DNA of 64,000 nt from Hermatobates lingyangjiaoensis (lineage: Eukaryota; Arthropoda; Insecta; Hemiptera; Hermatobatidae): the NCBI GenBank assembly GCA_026182355.1, contig JAPFBL010000229.1, positions 62,001-126,000 of the forward strand, in the 5' to 3' direction. Numbering within the stretch: the first letter of the stretch is position 1; each line of letters opens with the position of its first letter. Made by a program: the position numbers and the translations under genes. The notes under the pieces were generated by a model. It saw nothing but the letters and a program-made list of their open reading frames with translations. It had not been told where the DNA came from and searched no databases. Below, one piece after another: positions 23,340-35,299 of the stretch.

Positions 23340-24960
23340 GCTACTACCCTTTTTTTTAAGTGGTTTAAATAAAATGTAAGTTTGATGTTTAATTTTTTTT
23401 ATTTATTACGATATTTGTGAATTTATTATTCATGAAGAGATAGATGAGTAGATGCCAAATCATCTATATGCCAACAATGTTTTGAGCATTGTAAAGGCCA
23501 CTTGGCTTTCTCTAACTTCCTCAATCAATGACTGGAGTGAGTAATTTACAATAGATTATATTCTAAAATAAAAGAAATGTTTGTACTGTCTTCCTGTATT
23601 CCAGAATAATTTATTCTTATCCTGCTTACAGATATCTTTCCTTGTAGAAAGATTTTTAAGTTAATACTTTTGAAGAAGTAATAATTTATTTTGCAACTCA
23701 GTGTGAAGTATAGAAATAAAAAGAAAATGTATTCTACCTGAAAGACGCACTTGTTTGAAGAATGACAATTGAATTAGGAAATTTCTGGGAGCTTTAGTTT
23801 TGCTAAAGGCTAGTACTCTTAGCTATAATTTCATTCATTGTTTTGTCGAACTTCTTAATGGCACTTGTGGTTGTTCTCTTTTGTTTTCGAAAGAAAAAGA
23901 CCCACCAAGGGGGTTGACTTAAAACAGCTCTCCGGCTTCCTTACCTCCACATTGGAAGCTCTCTTGACTTATTCCCGCCAATTTAACCACTTCAACTCCC
24001 CCGTAGCACCCCTCCCACCACAATCAGTATAAGAATTACACAATGCCTGTCCCATTTTCACTCAAAGACCCATTTTATTGTAATGCTTTCAAAATATTTA
24101 TTTCTCTTGGTCTGCCCTCGTCTAAAATCCACAAATTACATTTCTTACTGTCCTACATTCTTACTCAATGCACACACTGATTAATTATTTTTCACTTATT
24201 GCTATTATCAATAGGCCCAAACAAAAAAAGTTAAAAGAACTTTGTTTATGAAAAAAGTAAATATACTAATATACTAAGCTGAAATAACAATAACCATGAG
24301 TTTTAACATGAATATACAAAATGGTGTGTATTTGTGTGTGTGTGTGGGTGTGTGTGTGTGCGTGTGTGTATGTGTGTGTGTGCGTGTGCCTTTAAGCGGA
24401 AACAATAATTTGTACAAATTTTTCGTACTGAACAACTTTGATATCAATTGCTGAAATTTATAATCTAACTGTAATTAATAGATTTGTATTATATTATTTT
24501 AAAATCATTTTTTCATTAGATAATGGCATATGTAATTATACTGGTGTAAGAAATTATCTCAAACTCATTTTTTCTATTTCTCATATTTCTGTTACTTTAA
24601 TATCGACAAATTTGCTAAGGTATTTATAAGAGTTAATGAAAAGTACTTAATCAACTACTTCACTTTTAATAAATAACAACTTTAATCTCTTTAAAATTAT
24701 TTACAGTTGATAGAGACAATAAAGTGGATTTTCATAAGACAATTTTGTCAAAACATTCTTTAGTCCACCTACTGTGTAAGAAACATTTTTGGGAATGAAA
24801 TCACAAAATGAAAATACAAGTTTTTCATACACTCTAAAATCATCGAGTCACCTGCACACATGCATCATCCAAATTTACTTCAAAAATGGAAACAAGGGGG
24901 CCTCAAACGTGTCCATAATATCTTAAATAACGTTTTTCCTTCAAATGTTATTTACAAAGT
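23340..24960. other. Gene-free sequence with a (GT)n tract
   Basis: A GT-rich microsatellite lies at 24325-24385. The rest is AT-rich with no supported features. Confidence 0.4.
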
Positions 24961-24966
24961 TCTTAC

Positions 24967-25276
24967 CTGTGAGATGTTCTAAGATGTTACATGAGAGATG
25001 TTCTAAGATGTTCCCTTGAGATGTTCTAAGATGCTACCTGGGAGATGTTCTAAGATGTTACCTGAGAGATGTTCTAAGATGTTACCTGAGAGATGTTCTA
25101 AGATGTTACCTGAGAGATATTCTAAGATGTTGCCTGTGAGAGGTTCTAAGATGTTACCTGTGAGATGTTCTAAGATGTTACCTGTGAGATGTCCTAAGAT
25201 GTTACCTGAGAGATGTTCTAAGATGTTACCTGAGAGATGTTCTAAGATGTTACCTGTGAGATGTTCTAAGATGTAA
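24967..25276. repeat. 24-bp minisatellite, about 13 copies
   Basis: The unit gagatgttctaagatgttac with four more bases (ctgt or ctga) repeats head to tail. Because 24 is a multiple of three, both strands stay open and give eight-residue repeats (RCSKMLPE on plus, GNILEHLS on minus). The open frames follow from the repeat and are not evidence of a protein. Confidence 0.95.
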
Positions 25277-25819
25277 AATCTTATATAAATGAGTAGCAGA
25301 AATTTGGTGTCCACCAATTTACAGATAACTTAATTCATTTTTCTTTGATAGAGTTATTCTGATGAATTCTAATTAACCTGACATTTACTTGGCATATTCA
25401 ACAATAAACATATGCAAATACAAGTATACCAGTATTTAATGCCAAATAGACTGCTAAAATATTTCGATTCGTTTTTCTCTTTTTTCACCTAGTTAGATGT
25501 CTGGTAGTTTTTCTAGTCGTTCATGGTGTGTTTCGTTTCGCTTTTCACACTAGATATTTTCAGATTATTTAAGTCTAAATCCAATAATCATTGAGTTTAG
25601 TGAACTCGTATAATTTATCTAGCATCTTATTATTTACTAATTATTTATAAATAATTATATTTGTATTTAAATATAATAAGGTATTGTTTTCTTGACCACA
25701 ATTACTAATAAACACTCTTTACTCCTAATTAGAAGCTGGTATTAGAAGCTAGCCTTGAGTAAATAGGTTTTTTGAATGTTGTATGATGAATGTAAAGTAG
25801 ATATGACAAATGTCCATTG

Positions 25820-25935
25820 TTTTTGTTAGTTTATAGGCCTGAGGATGTCTTAAAATAAAGACAAAACGTTGGCGAAAAGGTGATTCCATGTATTAACCCT
25901 GACCAAAAATTCGAGAAGAAGAAAAAGTGTTTATT
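25820..25935 (+). repeat. Single hammerhead-like unit, family GAA-ACGU-U
   Basis: Core CTGAGGA (25839-25845), one extra base, stem II GTCTT/AAGAC with loop AAAATA, then AAA in place of GAA, palindrome ACGT, T, GGCG. It continues with gaaaaggtgattccatg and attaaccctgaccaaaa as in the pair at 12.0-12.25 kb. The GAA change should abolish cleavage. Confidence 0.65.
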
Positions 25936-26832
25936 TAAATATATACATATTTATCAGTACTAGTGAAATTTACTTCCGTAATTGCTCTGTTATATTGTTG
26001 TATCGTATTAATTTGTTATGATGTTTGTGTCTGAAGGCAGAACATTAAAAGTATTAAATAATTGATAAATCGTATAACAACATTGAAAAAGTATGTATTT
26101 TTGAAACAGGAAATATAATAATTTTGTCAATTTTTTTTGCGAAAGTATGTGAAGTGAAATAACTAAATTAAGTTTTTTTTTTCATATTCTTATGTTCGGT
26201 TATCCAGTCTTTTTGCCACTATTCTCTCACAATAATCGAATGAGTTTCAAAGAGAGGAAAAGTGAATCAGGAAATAACAAGACATCAGTGGCGAGCCGAA
26301 AAGCCACTGGGTCAAAAATAAATTAAATCAACAGTTCTACCTCTCGTGTTATTGCTGTCCCAGTGTCGCCGTGTTTTCTCACAATGTTGGCATTAAGCTT
26401 CATATCTCACGTCTTACTAATATAGAAAAATAACTTAGACTTTTCTAGAATAAGCAGGTCCTCAGTGGATGCAAATAAAATACCTTCAATTATTTTGAAA
26501 ACTCTTCTCATATATTTCTGTTAGGATAGCTAATACCTATTATCATATGTACTGTCCTTTCTACAATGACGCGTTTTCCATAGGTACACTTTTATTATAT
26601 TCTCCTACGAATAAACTTATCACTTCTCACTCAAATTCCTGTGTCATATTTAATGTAGAAATAGTTTGTCTATTGAAACATGGCATTGTAGATTTTCAGA
26701 AATGAAAATTTATGATATAAACTGTAGTAAAATGAAATTATAGACATCTTTTAACTTCAAGAATTCATTAAACTCATTCAATACGTTTATTAGTGAAAAA
26801 CGATACTTTGCGTTGACTTTAAAAGTTGTTTT

Positions 26833-26963
26833 ATGGTTTTGCTGAGTGTCCCGAAGCACCTACCTCTGTGCAGCAAAGTTGCTTGACAGTCAGGGAGCAG
26901 GTGCAACGGTGTTTCTTCTTTTTCTTTGCAAAATCTGCACAAACCATCATTGATAATGCCCAT
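26833..26963 (-). pseudogene. LINE C-terminal zinc-knuckle remnant
   Basis: The minus frame reads INDGLCRFCKEKEETPLHLL, then PDCQATLLHRGRCFGTLSKT. The CxxC...H...C spacing with ET..HLL..C and a following FG matches the end of non-LTR retrotransposon ORF2 in the I/R1-type groups. A stop precedes it in frame. The GC-richer DNA up to about 27300 may be more of the same element, but I could not find RT or RNase H motifs there. Confidence 0.6.
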
Positions 26964-27300
26964 TCATGTATTATTATTTTGGGAGAAAGTGACTTCTTTT
27001 CTTCTTCTTCGGAACAGTATTCTTCGGGTCCTCAGGTGCGCTTGTGAGAGGTTGGCTCCTACTAGCCAACTTGTGGACCTTCTGCGCATCCGGAGGATCG
27101 CTCCAGACTTCTTTCTCTTTAGTATCATACAGAGGAAAATCCCTGTATCTATATCGGTGGTATTTTTTCCACTCTGGCATAGCACAGCATACCGAATTAA
27201 GGCCATTTACTCAAGGGAGTCGCCTGGTACCCTTGAGGCTCCGTTCACAATACAGTAACCCCTGTATCATCAATCCTTCAGCAGGGATCGCTTAACGCCT
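26964..27300 (-). other. GC-richer decayed repeat, possibly upstream part of the LINE remnant
   Basis: Several overlapping frames on both strands are open, a sign of higher GC content and not of one gene. No family motif was recognised in any of them. Confidence 0.3.
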
Positions 27301-27467
27301 TGGGTTGGGGCTGGGATATGAAGATGGGATTTAGAAAGTTGGAAAAATGTGATATGAAGGTGGTCAAGCCTAGCCTTCAATTGATTTCTCGATTTACCCC
27401 AGTATCAATGTCTAAGTAGCAGATGTTTGTTAGTCTTTATTCCTAGACGTAGCATAGACAGTTATTG

Positions 27468-28067
27468 ATCCAGTTATGGTTACTCGTGTTTATTATTGAA
27501 TGTCACACAACCGATATACATATGATTTGATTGGTCCGATCACATTCTCCTCGTCTTTCGTTTGTCCCAGCATATATCAGGTTAACAGGGCAAACTCGCG
27601 AAGGCCGAAAGTCAGAGTTCAGTGCTAGAGACTTTAGACTTAATCAATCCATTACTACACCGTGCACCCTATTCTTCTACCTTAATTCAACTGCAGATTT
27701 TAAGTTCTATAATGGTCTTGATAAACGTTCATAAAGAAGGTTCCTTCACTTCTATCGTTTTAGGTATTATTTGACAAAAATCACTACGGTGATTGGCTCA
27801 AATCAAATGTGCTACTTCCTTCTGGACAGGGAGTCTTCTTTGTTTATATGGCAAATAGAGCCTCCATTCATAATAATTACTAATTATTATCAGTCAGAAA
27901 TACTGATAAAGTATTTAAAATACTGACCGTTTCTGAGTTTGCCCTGTTAACCTGATATATGCAGGGACAAACGAAAGAGGAGGAGAATGTGATCAGACCA
28001 ATCAAATCATGTGTATATCGGTTGTGTGACATTCAAAAATAAACACGAGTAACCATAACTGAATCAA
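27468..28067. repeat. Inverted terminal repeats of about 140 bp around a 320-bp centre
   Basis: The left arm (about 27468-27607) and right arm (about 27930-28067) share atatatcaggttaacaggg, attctcctcgtctttcgttt and caaccgatatacatatgatt as reverse complements. A part of the left arm recurs at 28985-29060. The element has no coding capacity. The left flank 27370-27467 recurs at 28905-28985, just after a hammerhead-like unit, so the two may belong to one pseudo-LTR family. Confidence 0.7.
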
Positions 28068-28734
28068 TAATTATTATCATAATAATTACTTTTCATAATT
28101 TCATAATAATTAAACTCACTTTAATAGTTGTACTACATATATTTTTAATTACTTACTTTGAAGATATAGTACTGTTTAGAAATGTAGGTATAATTGGAAT
28201 GGACTTTTTAATGTGCATTCGTTGCGCTTGACCATTCTATACTTGACCGTTTCTTTATTTGTTTGTTAGTTCTACTTTGTGAAAGCAGAGGGTGTGTGTA
28301 GTGATCGAGAGTGCAGGACACTGTATGGCTCTTAACATTGCAAATTCATTACTCACTCATTTCCAGGTATTCCCTTGTTTCCAGATACTCAGATGAAAAA
28401 CAAATTACTGACACTGTTTCCATTACTAATAAATGACGCTTCAGTATATCAGACTAGAGATCTTTTGTTAAAACCAGACAACATTCATTCCAGTTTAATT
28501 TTTTTTTTACACTGACAACCCCTGTAAAATAATAATCTATGAAGGGTCTTGTTTCAAAACAACAAGTCAAACTATTAATGTTTCATTTCTTTTTTGATGT
28601 TTCATTTTCTATAGTGCTTTTTAATTTGTAAAATAAAGAGAAGATTAATCATTTTAAATATAATGTCTAACTAATTAGTTGTGTAATTCGTAATTGTGTG
28701 CTATTTACTCATAATAGGGTAAATGAATTAATCA

Positions 28735-29060
28735 AAGCCTCCACATACAGAAGAGAATCCTTTTTATTCTATGCGTTTTGAACACTTCGAACTTTCGACC
28801 CCGGTAGGTCTCCCATTTCTTCCTTTCGAAGTCTACCTGACGATGAACAGGAAGTTTTCGAATCGTGTACGATAAAATGGATTACTTTTTGTGTATGGAG
28901 ACTTTGATTTCTCCATTTACTCCAGTATGAATGTCTAAGTAGCAGATGTTTGTTAGTCTTTAATCCTAGACGTAGCATAGAGAATTATTGATCCAGTTAT
29001 GGCTATTCATGTTTATTTTTAAATTCACACAACCGATATACAAATGATTTGATTGGTCTT
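28735..29060. repeat. Decayed hammerhead-like unit with shared downstream block
   Basis: On the plus strand CTGACGA (28837-28843), one extra T, a stem with GAAC...TTTTC, then GAA (28860-28862). The stem III palindrome is lost. An imperfect inverted copy precedes it (28780-28800). Downstream, ccatttactccagtatgaat, taagtagcagatgtttgtta and attgatccagttatgg match 27390-27500. Confidence 0.5.
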
Positions 29061-31015
29061 AGTTCAGCAGTAACACTGCTTCTGTAGAACCGAAGAGAAG
29101 ATATTATGCTATGTGGCTCCATCTTCTGCGAGCAATCTCTTATAGCAGAACATTGCACTTGTTCTCTTAGGCAGTGTATATGTTAACTAGCTTTGCCAAT
29201 TACATCTTTCAACTGCACAACTTAGTTTGCAAGAGCAAGTCCGTCACTTTGACAGTCTTAGGTCATTCTTTTTTCTCTCTTTCGTGCAGGTATTAGTTGC
29301 TAGTGTCAGTGCTAGAGTATGATAGCATCGACCATCATATTACATCTTATCTTATCCACTAGACTACCCGTGACTCATCGTGTCACTCAGAAATTATAAC
29401 AATAGGTATTGAAATTAATTCGCTTAACATGATTGACAGGTATAATTTTAATTGTTGTTTCTTGTTATTAAGATACGGAAACAAATTCTTATATGGCCCA
29501 AGCTTTTGATATAGTATTCTTAACATGATTCAAGATATATACACAGTAAGTATATTTAGTAAAATAAAAAAATCATTTAAAAGTAAAAAAATCATTTGTT
29601 CTATCACATAAATAAATAAAACATCAATTTAAGTTATATACACAATAAAATATATTTAAAACAAACAAAACTTGTAAATTGAAATATTGACTTTATTTAC
29701 ATAACATTAATGAAAGGAATGTGTCTTTATAATATTACTTACAACATTCGTATTTTATCTGACAGTTGTGTTCAAATTCGTTTGTAAAAGTATTCATTTT
29801 TAACATCTAATGTAGTAGTTGTTATATATTTGTTATGTTTATTTATAATACATTTAAACTACTGTCATCAGCGAGCACGCAAGACACTTGCTACCCTGGG
29901 TCCAATTTTGGGAATATAGTAGTAATTTTCTTTTATTTAACATTATTCAGGTAATAAATAATATATATTTAATTTCAGGTCTCTATCTCTACGGGAAATC
30001 AGTAAACAAACAAACAAACTCACGAACTTTATATATAGAGATAACAGCTAATTCTTTCTGCCCATTTAATCAATCCTGTTTTATTATTTAAAAATGTATA
30101 TTCATGTCATTGTAACTTGAAATAATTAAGTTAAAACTTAAATGCGTTAAATGTTAAAAAATACGTTAGAATGTTTCGTATTGGCAGTTTTGTGTGGCAT
30201 CTTTTCAATATTGACCTAAAATGTTTTTTCGTTTCAGAAAAGAAACCGGAAAGGCAAATCTTTACGGTTGTATGTAGTGTTTTTTACTATTCCTATCGGT
30301 CATTCTAACATTTACAAGTTCCCAAGGGTCATTTTTGTAAATGTTCTCATATAATTAAAACATTCCGTTTTATTCCTTTCCAAAAATGAAAGTTTAATTT
30401 CGTTTTTGCTTCAGTCTTTGTCAATTATGTCCGACATTTCTACTCAGCGAATTCCATTCTGTTATAAACTCGGTGTTTTATGTCAATGGTTATATACAAC
30501 TTTTTTTCTAAAATGTCCTTTATTAAATTTTTTCCTAAACAATTCTTTTTTATTCTTAATTACATCAAATCATGATCCTGAATAGTTTTATAACGTTCTT
30601 TTATAAAATCAGATCTGTTTCAATCAATGAAGTTATCATTTTTTCACCACATTTTTTACACATATCATGGTGTGTGTTTGAGATGTAATATTTTTGCCAT
30701 AATCAGTCAAATGAATATGCCATAATATGATAAAAATTGATTTATATATCACATTCTAAATAACATAAGAATTGCTATTTGATAAATCATTCCACATGAG
30801 TTAATGCTACTCCTTTGTTAATGTACTGCAAATATACTGTATGACTACAAAGAAAATTCATCTGATAATAGGTAATTACAATAATCAGTAATGCTATATC
30901 AATCATCAACCCTACAAAGGAAACAATTTGATGTTTTACTATTGTTGTTTAACTGAAGGCCTGAGTGTCAACTGACTGTAACGCAATCTCTTCCATACCT
31001 GTTCTATTCAATGAT
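29060..31015. other. Gene-free sequence with a fragment of a 49-kb tandem unit
   Basis: At 29855-29930, aaactactgtcatcagcgag and nearby words match the tandem units at 49.7-50.0 kb. Nothing else is recognised. Confidence 0.4.
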
Positions 31016-31043
31016 CAAACCACAATAAAAAATGGGAAAACAA

Positions 31044-31086
31044 GACTATGATATTTCAACCGTAACAAGCGGTCTTCGTCAGAGTC
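31044..31086 (-). ncRNA. Single hammerhead-like unit, AGAUCU family, stem III mutated
   Basis: Stem I GACT/AGTC, core CTGACGA (31082-31076), stem II and GAA are intact. AGATCT has become ATATCA, which breaks the pair next to the cleavage site. The unit continues with caaaccacaat flanks (from 31012). It is a solo unit without an inverted partner. Confidence 0.6.
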
Positions 31087-31149
31087 AAAAACCCAACTTT
31101 TTATGTGTTTATATATTTATATAAATATATATATATAAATAGTGTTATA

Positions 31150-32562
31150 TTTATAACTTTTTATGTGCACGTGTTTATGTGAAATCTTTTTACCTGTTTT
31201 GTTCTGCATTGCTTTGTCATTTCAACATTCAACTTAAGATTTTAAGTTCTTTAATGAATTTTACAATTACCATGAGATAAGTAGCTTTTATTTCTGTTAG
31301 TTTTAGACATGATTTGCCAAAAAAAAATTATAATCTGATGAATACCACGGAATTGTCTTCGCAATGCCTATATCGCCTCCTTCAAACAGACTACACAATG
31401 TGATGTTATGATGAGTATACGACTTTGCTTTCGTAAGTAGTAGTTAACAGGAGAGTTGCAGTTAACACCTTTAAAAACTTTAAAAATTTATTATTTTCTT
31501 CACAGACTTAAGTTTAGTTAAAATGAACATTTTAGAATAGAACCCTGTTGTTTAGAACGTTGTCTCTCTTCTTCTTCATTCATTCAACAATTGCATCCTT
31601 GAAAATGTTGCTTGTAGTGTAAAAGTGACACGCAAGGTTTAATTGGCTTCTTTTACACGTTTATTGACTTATTCCCTGATATTGTTTTCCGTCCAAGTAT
31701 CTATTTATAAAGGTTTCGTTGTTGTATTGCAAGACTTGACATTTTCGGTAAAATTGTAACATTTTTGTCAGTTATCTCAGTTGACACCACAGTCAGCTTT
31801 ATAATACTTATAACGTCAAATAAAGTTTTGTCCACAAACAATTTTTCAGATCTATATTACAAGGCCTACTTTTTTGTTAACTATGACATTGATCCAAACA
31901 ATTGGTGAAATTGATTTTTCAATTTCAAAATTAATATTTTTGAAATTTCTGTCGACACATACGTTTCCTCTAAACAATGACGGACCACAAATAAAAGGAT
32001 ATCATATTATTTAAAATATCAGCCCTACTATACATTAAACACCTTCTAGATCATTCCTAATTCACTCATCTCAATCACTTGTTAGCAAAATTAGACGTAT
32101 TTGTCACAATTTATACGTGTTTTCATTTCATCATATATAACGTTAAATTATACATAGATATATTTTCTTATGAAGTCACAACAAAACATTGTTTTACTTC
32201 CCACCATCAACCAGACAACAACCACACATGCGCACAGACTTCATCATGAATAATACTGCACAGTGGAAACGGGCCACCAAATATGTTAATCCGTCAAAAG
32301 TTTCAAGAGTCAGTTTCTTTATTATCTCCACCTCCTTTATTATAATGAAATAATTAACATAAAATTCAATTAATTTTAAACGAGATTCGAATTTGATACT
32401 TACAATTAAGTAAAATATTTATTACTTCTGATTATTTGAGTTTAAGTTTAATTTTTATTTCGTTTACTATTTTTTTACTAACCTTTTCTATTGCGCTTTT
32501 AGTAAGTACCAACCGTTTCATCTGCTGCGCAATATCCCTGGGCTAGTCACTCTTGGTCTAAT
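31150..32562. other. Gene-free sequence
   Basis: It starts with an end piece of the AGAUCU family (tgcacgtgtttatgtgaaat near 31165). The rest is AT-rich and unrecognised. Confidence 0.4.
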
Positions 32563-32563
32563 G

Positions 32564-33083
32564 CAGAGATTTTCAAACTTTTTTCGACGCGGAACCCTTT
32601 TTGGTTCGAGTAACTTTCCTAGGAACCCCAGATTCTAATGATTTCATACAATCATAATATAAATATTTTCACATGCCTTTTTAAATAGTATATATGTTTT
32701 AAAACAATTAAAAAAGTAATATTACTACGATAGGTGTTTTCCGAATAAAAATTCAAAACTAAAAGATTTCAATTTTCATATTTTCCACACATAAAACAGA
32801 AGTACTAGCAATTTTAACACAGAGTTTGTTTTGTAATCATTTTTGGCTTTATAGTTGAGAGTTTGATTCTCAAGTTAGCTCCAGCATTAAGTCTACTTCG
32901 GTATTTGGTTTCCATGGGAGTTTAATGGGAAAACCAGTTTCACATAAGTAGTTAGTGGGAAATAGCAGCAATATGTGAAATGCAATAGCAGGAAATTCGG
33001 GAAACAGATAGTTCCAAAAACTGACCAGTGATTCATCCTAAATATGAATAAAATTTTAACCACTTCTACTTATGGGTATAAGT
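32564..33083 (-). mobile_element. hAT copy, 5'-truncated, with frameshifted transposase end
   Basis: The right terminus CAGAGATTTTCAAACTTTTT, then cgacgcggaaccc, matches the end at 11611. On the minus strand the transposase C-terminal block is recognisable (NAGANLRIKLSTIKPKMITK near 32830-32890), but an indel shifts the frame between the LCET part and the RLNA part. Homology ends near 33083 without a left terminus. Confidence 0.8.
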
Positions 33084-33739
33084 AGATTTTAAGTTCAGAT
33101 TTTAAGTTCAATGGTAACCTTTATAAACGTATATATAGATGTATCTCTCACTTTTTATAGTTTTATGTATGATTTGACAGAAAACTTTGTCCATTCCGAA
33201 ATGATTGACTCGAAAACAGGTATATTGTAATCAAGGGATTCTACCTCTTCTAGACTTAGTGTTTGCATTCCTCGTATGATGTCAAATACAGATTCCATTC
33301 ATAGTAGTTAAGTAAATAAATTTTAATAGATGTTCTTCATATATGTTTATATCCTCCCTAGGAATATATTGTATTCTTTACAAATCTAAGTACAGTGGAA
33401 AGCTTTTTCAAATAAATTATAATGTGATCCATAGACACAAAAAGTCTACATTTAATATTAAGTATTGTTCAAGGATGTAGTATACGGATTGATTAGCGCA
33501 TTTTGTTAGACAAATCCATCATACTGTGAAAAGCATCAGAAATTATAAGTTTAATTGGTGTTGATTTTTTCGTACGGAAGAATTTATTCTTCTTACGAAT
33601 AATATTGTAATATAATTTCATAATTATATTTTATAACAATAAAAAATCATTTTAAATTTTTTCGTTAAATCAGTAAATATCAATTTTATTTCAGTCGATT
33701 TATTTAAAACATTTCTAAGTCAATATAAACAAATCCGAT

Positions 33740-34471
33740 GATTATAGATGTGATTCATTTGTCCCAGGATGAATATTCAGTTTTTTTTTACTTTTTTTGC
33801 GCTTTGCAATAATTAAAATATGACGAATTCTTTTTTCTTAAGTACTAATTTTATTTCAATTTTCTGACAAAATTTCATTGTTCTTTAATAAGCCGTTTGT
33901 GTCACAAAAACATTTTCTAAAAACATAAAATTAACCCTAACGCTCTTTTGGCTAATGTAATATTAAAAATTACAAACGGCATTGCTTGTATCGTCCTCAC
34001 AATCTGTCAAATTGTATCATGAGTCAACATTTTTACATCTTATTTAAAAAAAAAATAGTTTTAAAAATCAGTGATTTTTTTTTTAATTTTTACTTTTATA
34101 GCTTTCATATTTCTTTTATAGTTCTTTTATGCTAAAATTTCAAGTCACTACTGTTAACAGTGTAGGCGAAAAAAATGTTTAAAAACACATTTTGGCAAAT
34201 AAACTTTCCGATGGTGCATAAAATTGCTCCCACACTATAAAGCACATATGCACTATGAGGCGCATTTTCGTGATCAATAAATATTGATCCATATATAGAT
34301 TGTTGAACGTAGCGTCTATACAAACTTTTTGGATATAAACCCATCCATACACACTCAGATATCATAGAAGAAAACATTATAAAACGACTTCGGCAATCTC
34401 AAAACATGTAATTTTGTCAAAATATTAAAATCGAATTTTTTCACGACCACTCTCATTTACTTATAGAAAGT
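33740..34471 (-). mobile_element. CTTTACTATAAGTAA family, copy H, minus strand
   Basis: Read on the minus strand it starts CTTTCTATAAGTAAATGAGA, then gtgaaaaaattcgatttt and acatgttttgag, and follows the family interior down to about 33740. The minus-strand frame at 34132-34377 lies inside it and is not conserved in other copies. Confidence 0.6.
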
Positions 34472-34647
34472 GATTTTTTTTGGTAAGCATTAATTCAAGC
34501 CTTTAAAAAACATACAAAAACTATATTATGTTCTTCGATGTAAGTTAAGTCCTGGAATCACTGTTAAAAACATTAGCAGGGCTATTAATTGTATTAGCAT
34601 ACTATTTGAAAGAATATGAATTTTGGATTACATTGTACAGTTTTAGA

Positions 34648-34930
34648 TAGTTTAAGGTTAGGTTAGGTTACAGTGGCCGTCCCGAGAGAGAACACACATA
34701 GGCCGCAAGCTGGCCCCCTGTGATACCACAAAGAAGAATTGGGGCTATTCTCTCCCGTCACTGGTCCACTCGAACCATCTCGAGAGAACAATAAATCTAG
34801 ACAGATCTCTGATACCAGTGGATGCTAAGTTTTTAAGATTGTCAAATAAGTACTTTCCTAATGCTTCTTTCCTTCTTTGAGAAGAAAGGGCATTGACAGA
34901 GAAAGTGAAGAACTGTCTGATCTTCCTCTA
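34648..34930. repeat. Interspersed repeat starting with (GGTTA)n
   Basis: It starts aaggttaggttaggttacag and continues with GC-richer DNA (gtggccgtcccgagag, ctattctctcccg, accatctcgagagaacaa). TTAGG is the arthropod telomere repeat, but three units here are too few to call telomeric. I see no coding frame and cannot name the family. Confidence 0.4.
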
Positions 34931-35112
34931 GATAGTTCAAATTGCTAGTCAACTTATTGGCTTACTTTATTTTGATATGTATATATCAATTTTGATAGCT
35001 ATAACGAAAACTGAATCATTGTTTAATAAAAAATGAAACAATATAATAATGGAGATGTTTTTAAATTTATTAAATGTTTATAATGCTGTAATCCTATATA
35101 GACACTTATTAA

Positions 35113-35275
35113 TGATGAAACCACAATATGAAATGGGAAAACAAGACCAAGACCTTTCAACTGTAACAAGCGGTCTTCGTCAGAGTCAAAAACGCAACTG
35201 ACTTTGACGTAGACCGCTTGTTACGGTTGAAAGGTCTTCGTCTTGTTTTCCCATTGCAAATTGTGGTTTGATCAT
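35113..35275. repeat. Inverted pair of hammerhead units, AGAUCU family
   Basis: Left arm about 35113-35195, right arm about 35200-35275, diverged by several substitutions. The left unit is intact on the minus strand (listed separately). The right unit has TTGACGT in place of the core and is dead. The right flank continues gattgttatttcacctgttt and aaatcttttta as in the 13-kb copies. Confidence 0.75.
35145..35187 (-). ncRNA. Hammerhead ribozyme, AGAUCU family, left unit at 35 kb
   Basis: Stem I GACT (35187-35184) pairs with GGTC (35148-35145) using one G-U wobble. The core CTGACGA is at 35183-35177, with GACCG stem II and GAA. AGGTCT replaces AGATCT and can still self-pair with G-U wobbles. 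U17 is kept, so all core positions remain. Confidence 0.6.
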
Positions 35276-35299
35276 TGATTGTTATTTCACCTGTTTATG

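Noticed and set aside
23270..24385. GT-rich tracts as regulatory Z-DNA or telomere-like sequence
   Set aside because: Simple microsatellites; no further signal.
25003..25317. Open frames on both strands giving eight-residue repeat proteins
   Set aside because: They come from a 24-bp tandem repeat whose unit is a multiple of three. No start context, signal peptide or splice sites.
26826..27295. Five overlapping frames on both strands
   Set aside because: A GC-richer patch opens several frames at once. Only the minus-strand zinc-knuckle reading nearby (26833-26963) matches a family.
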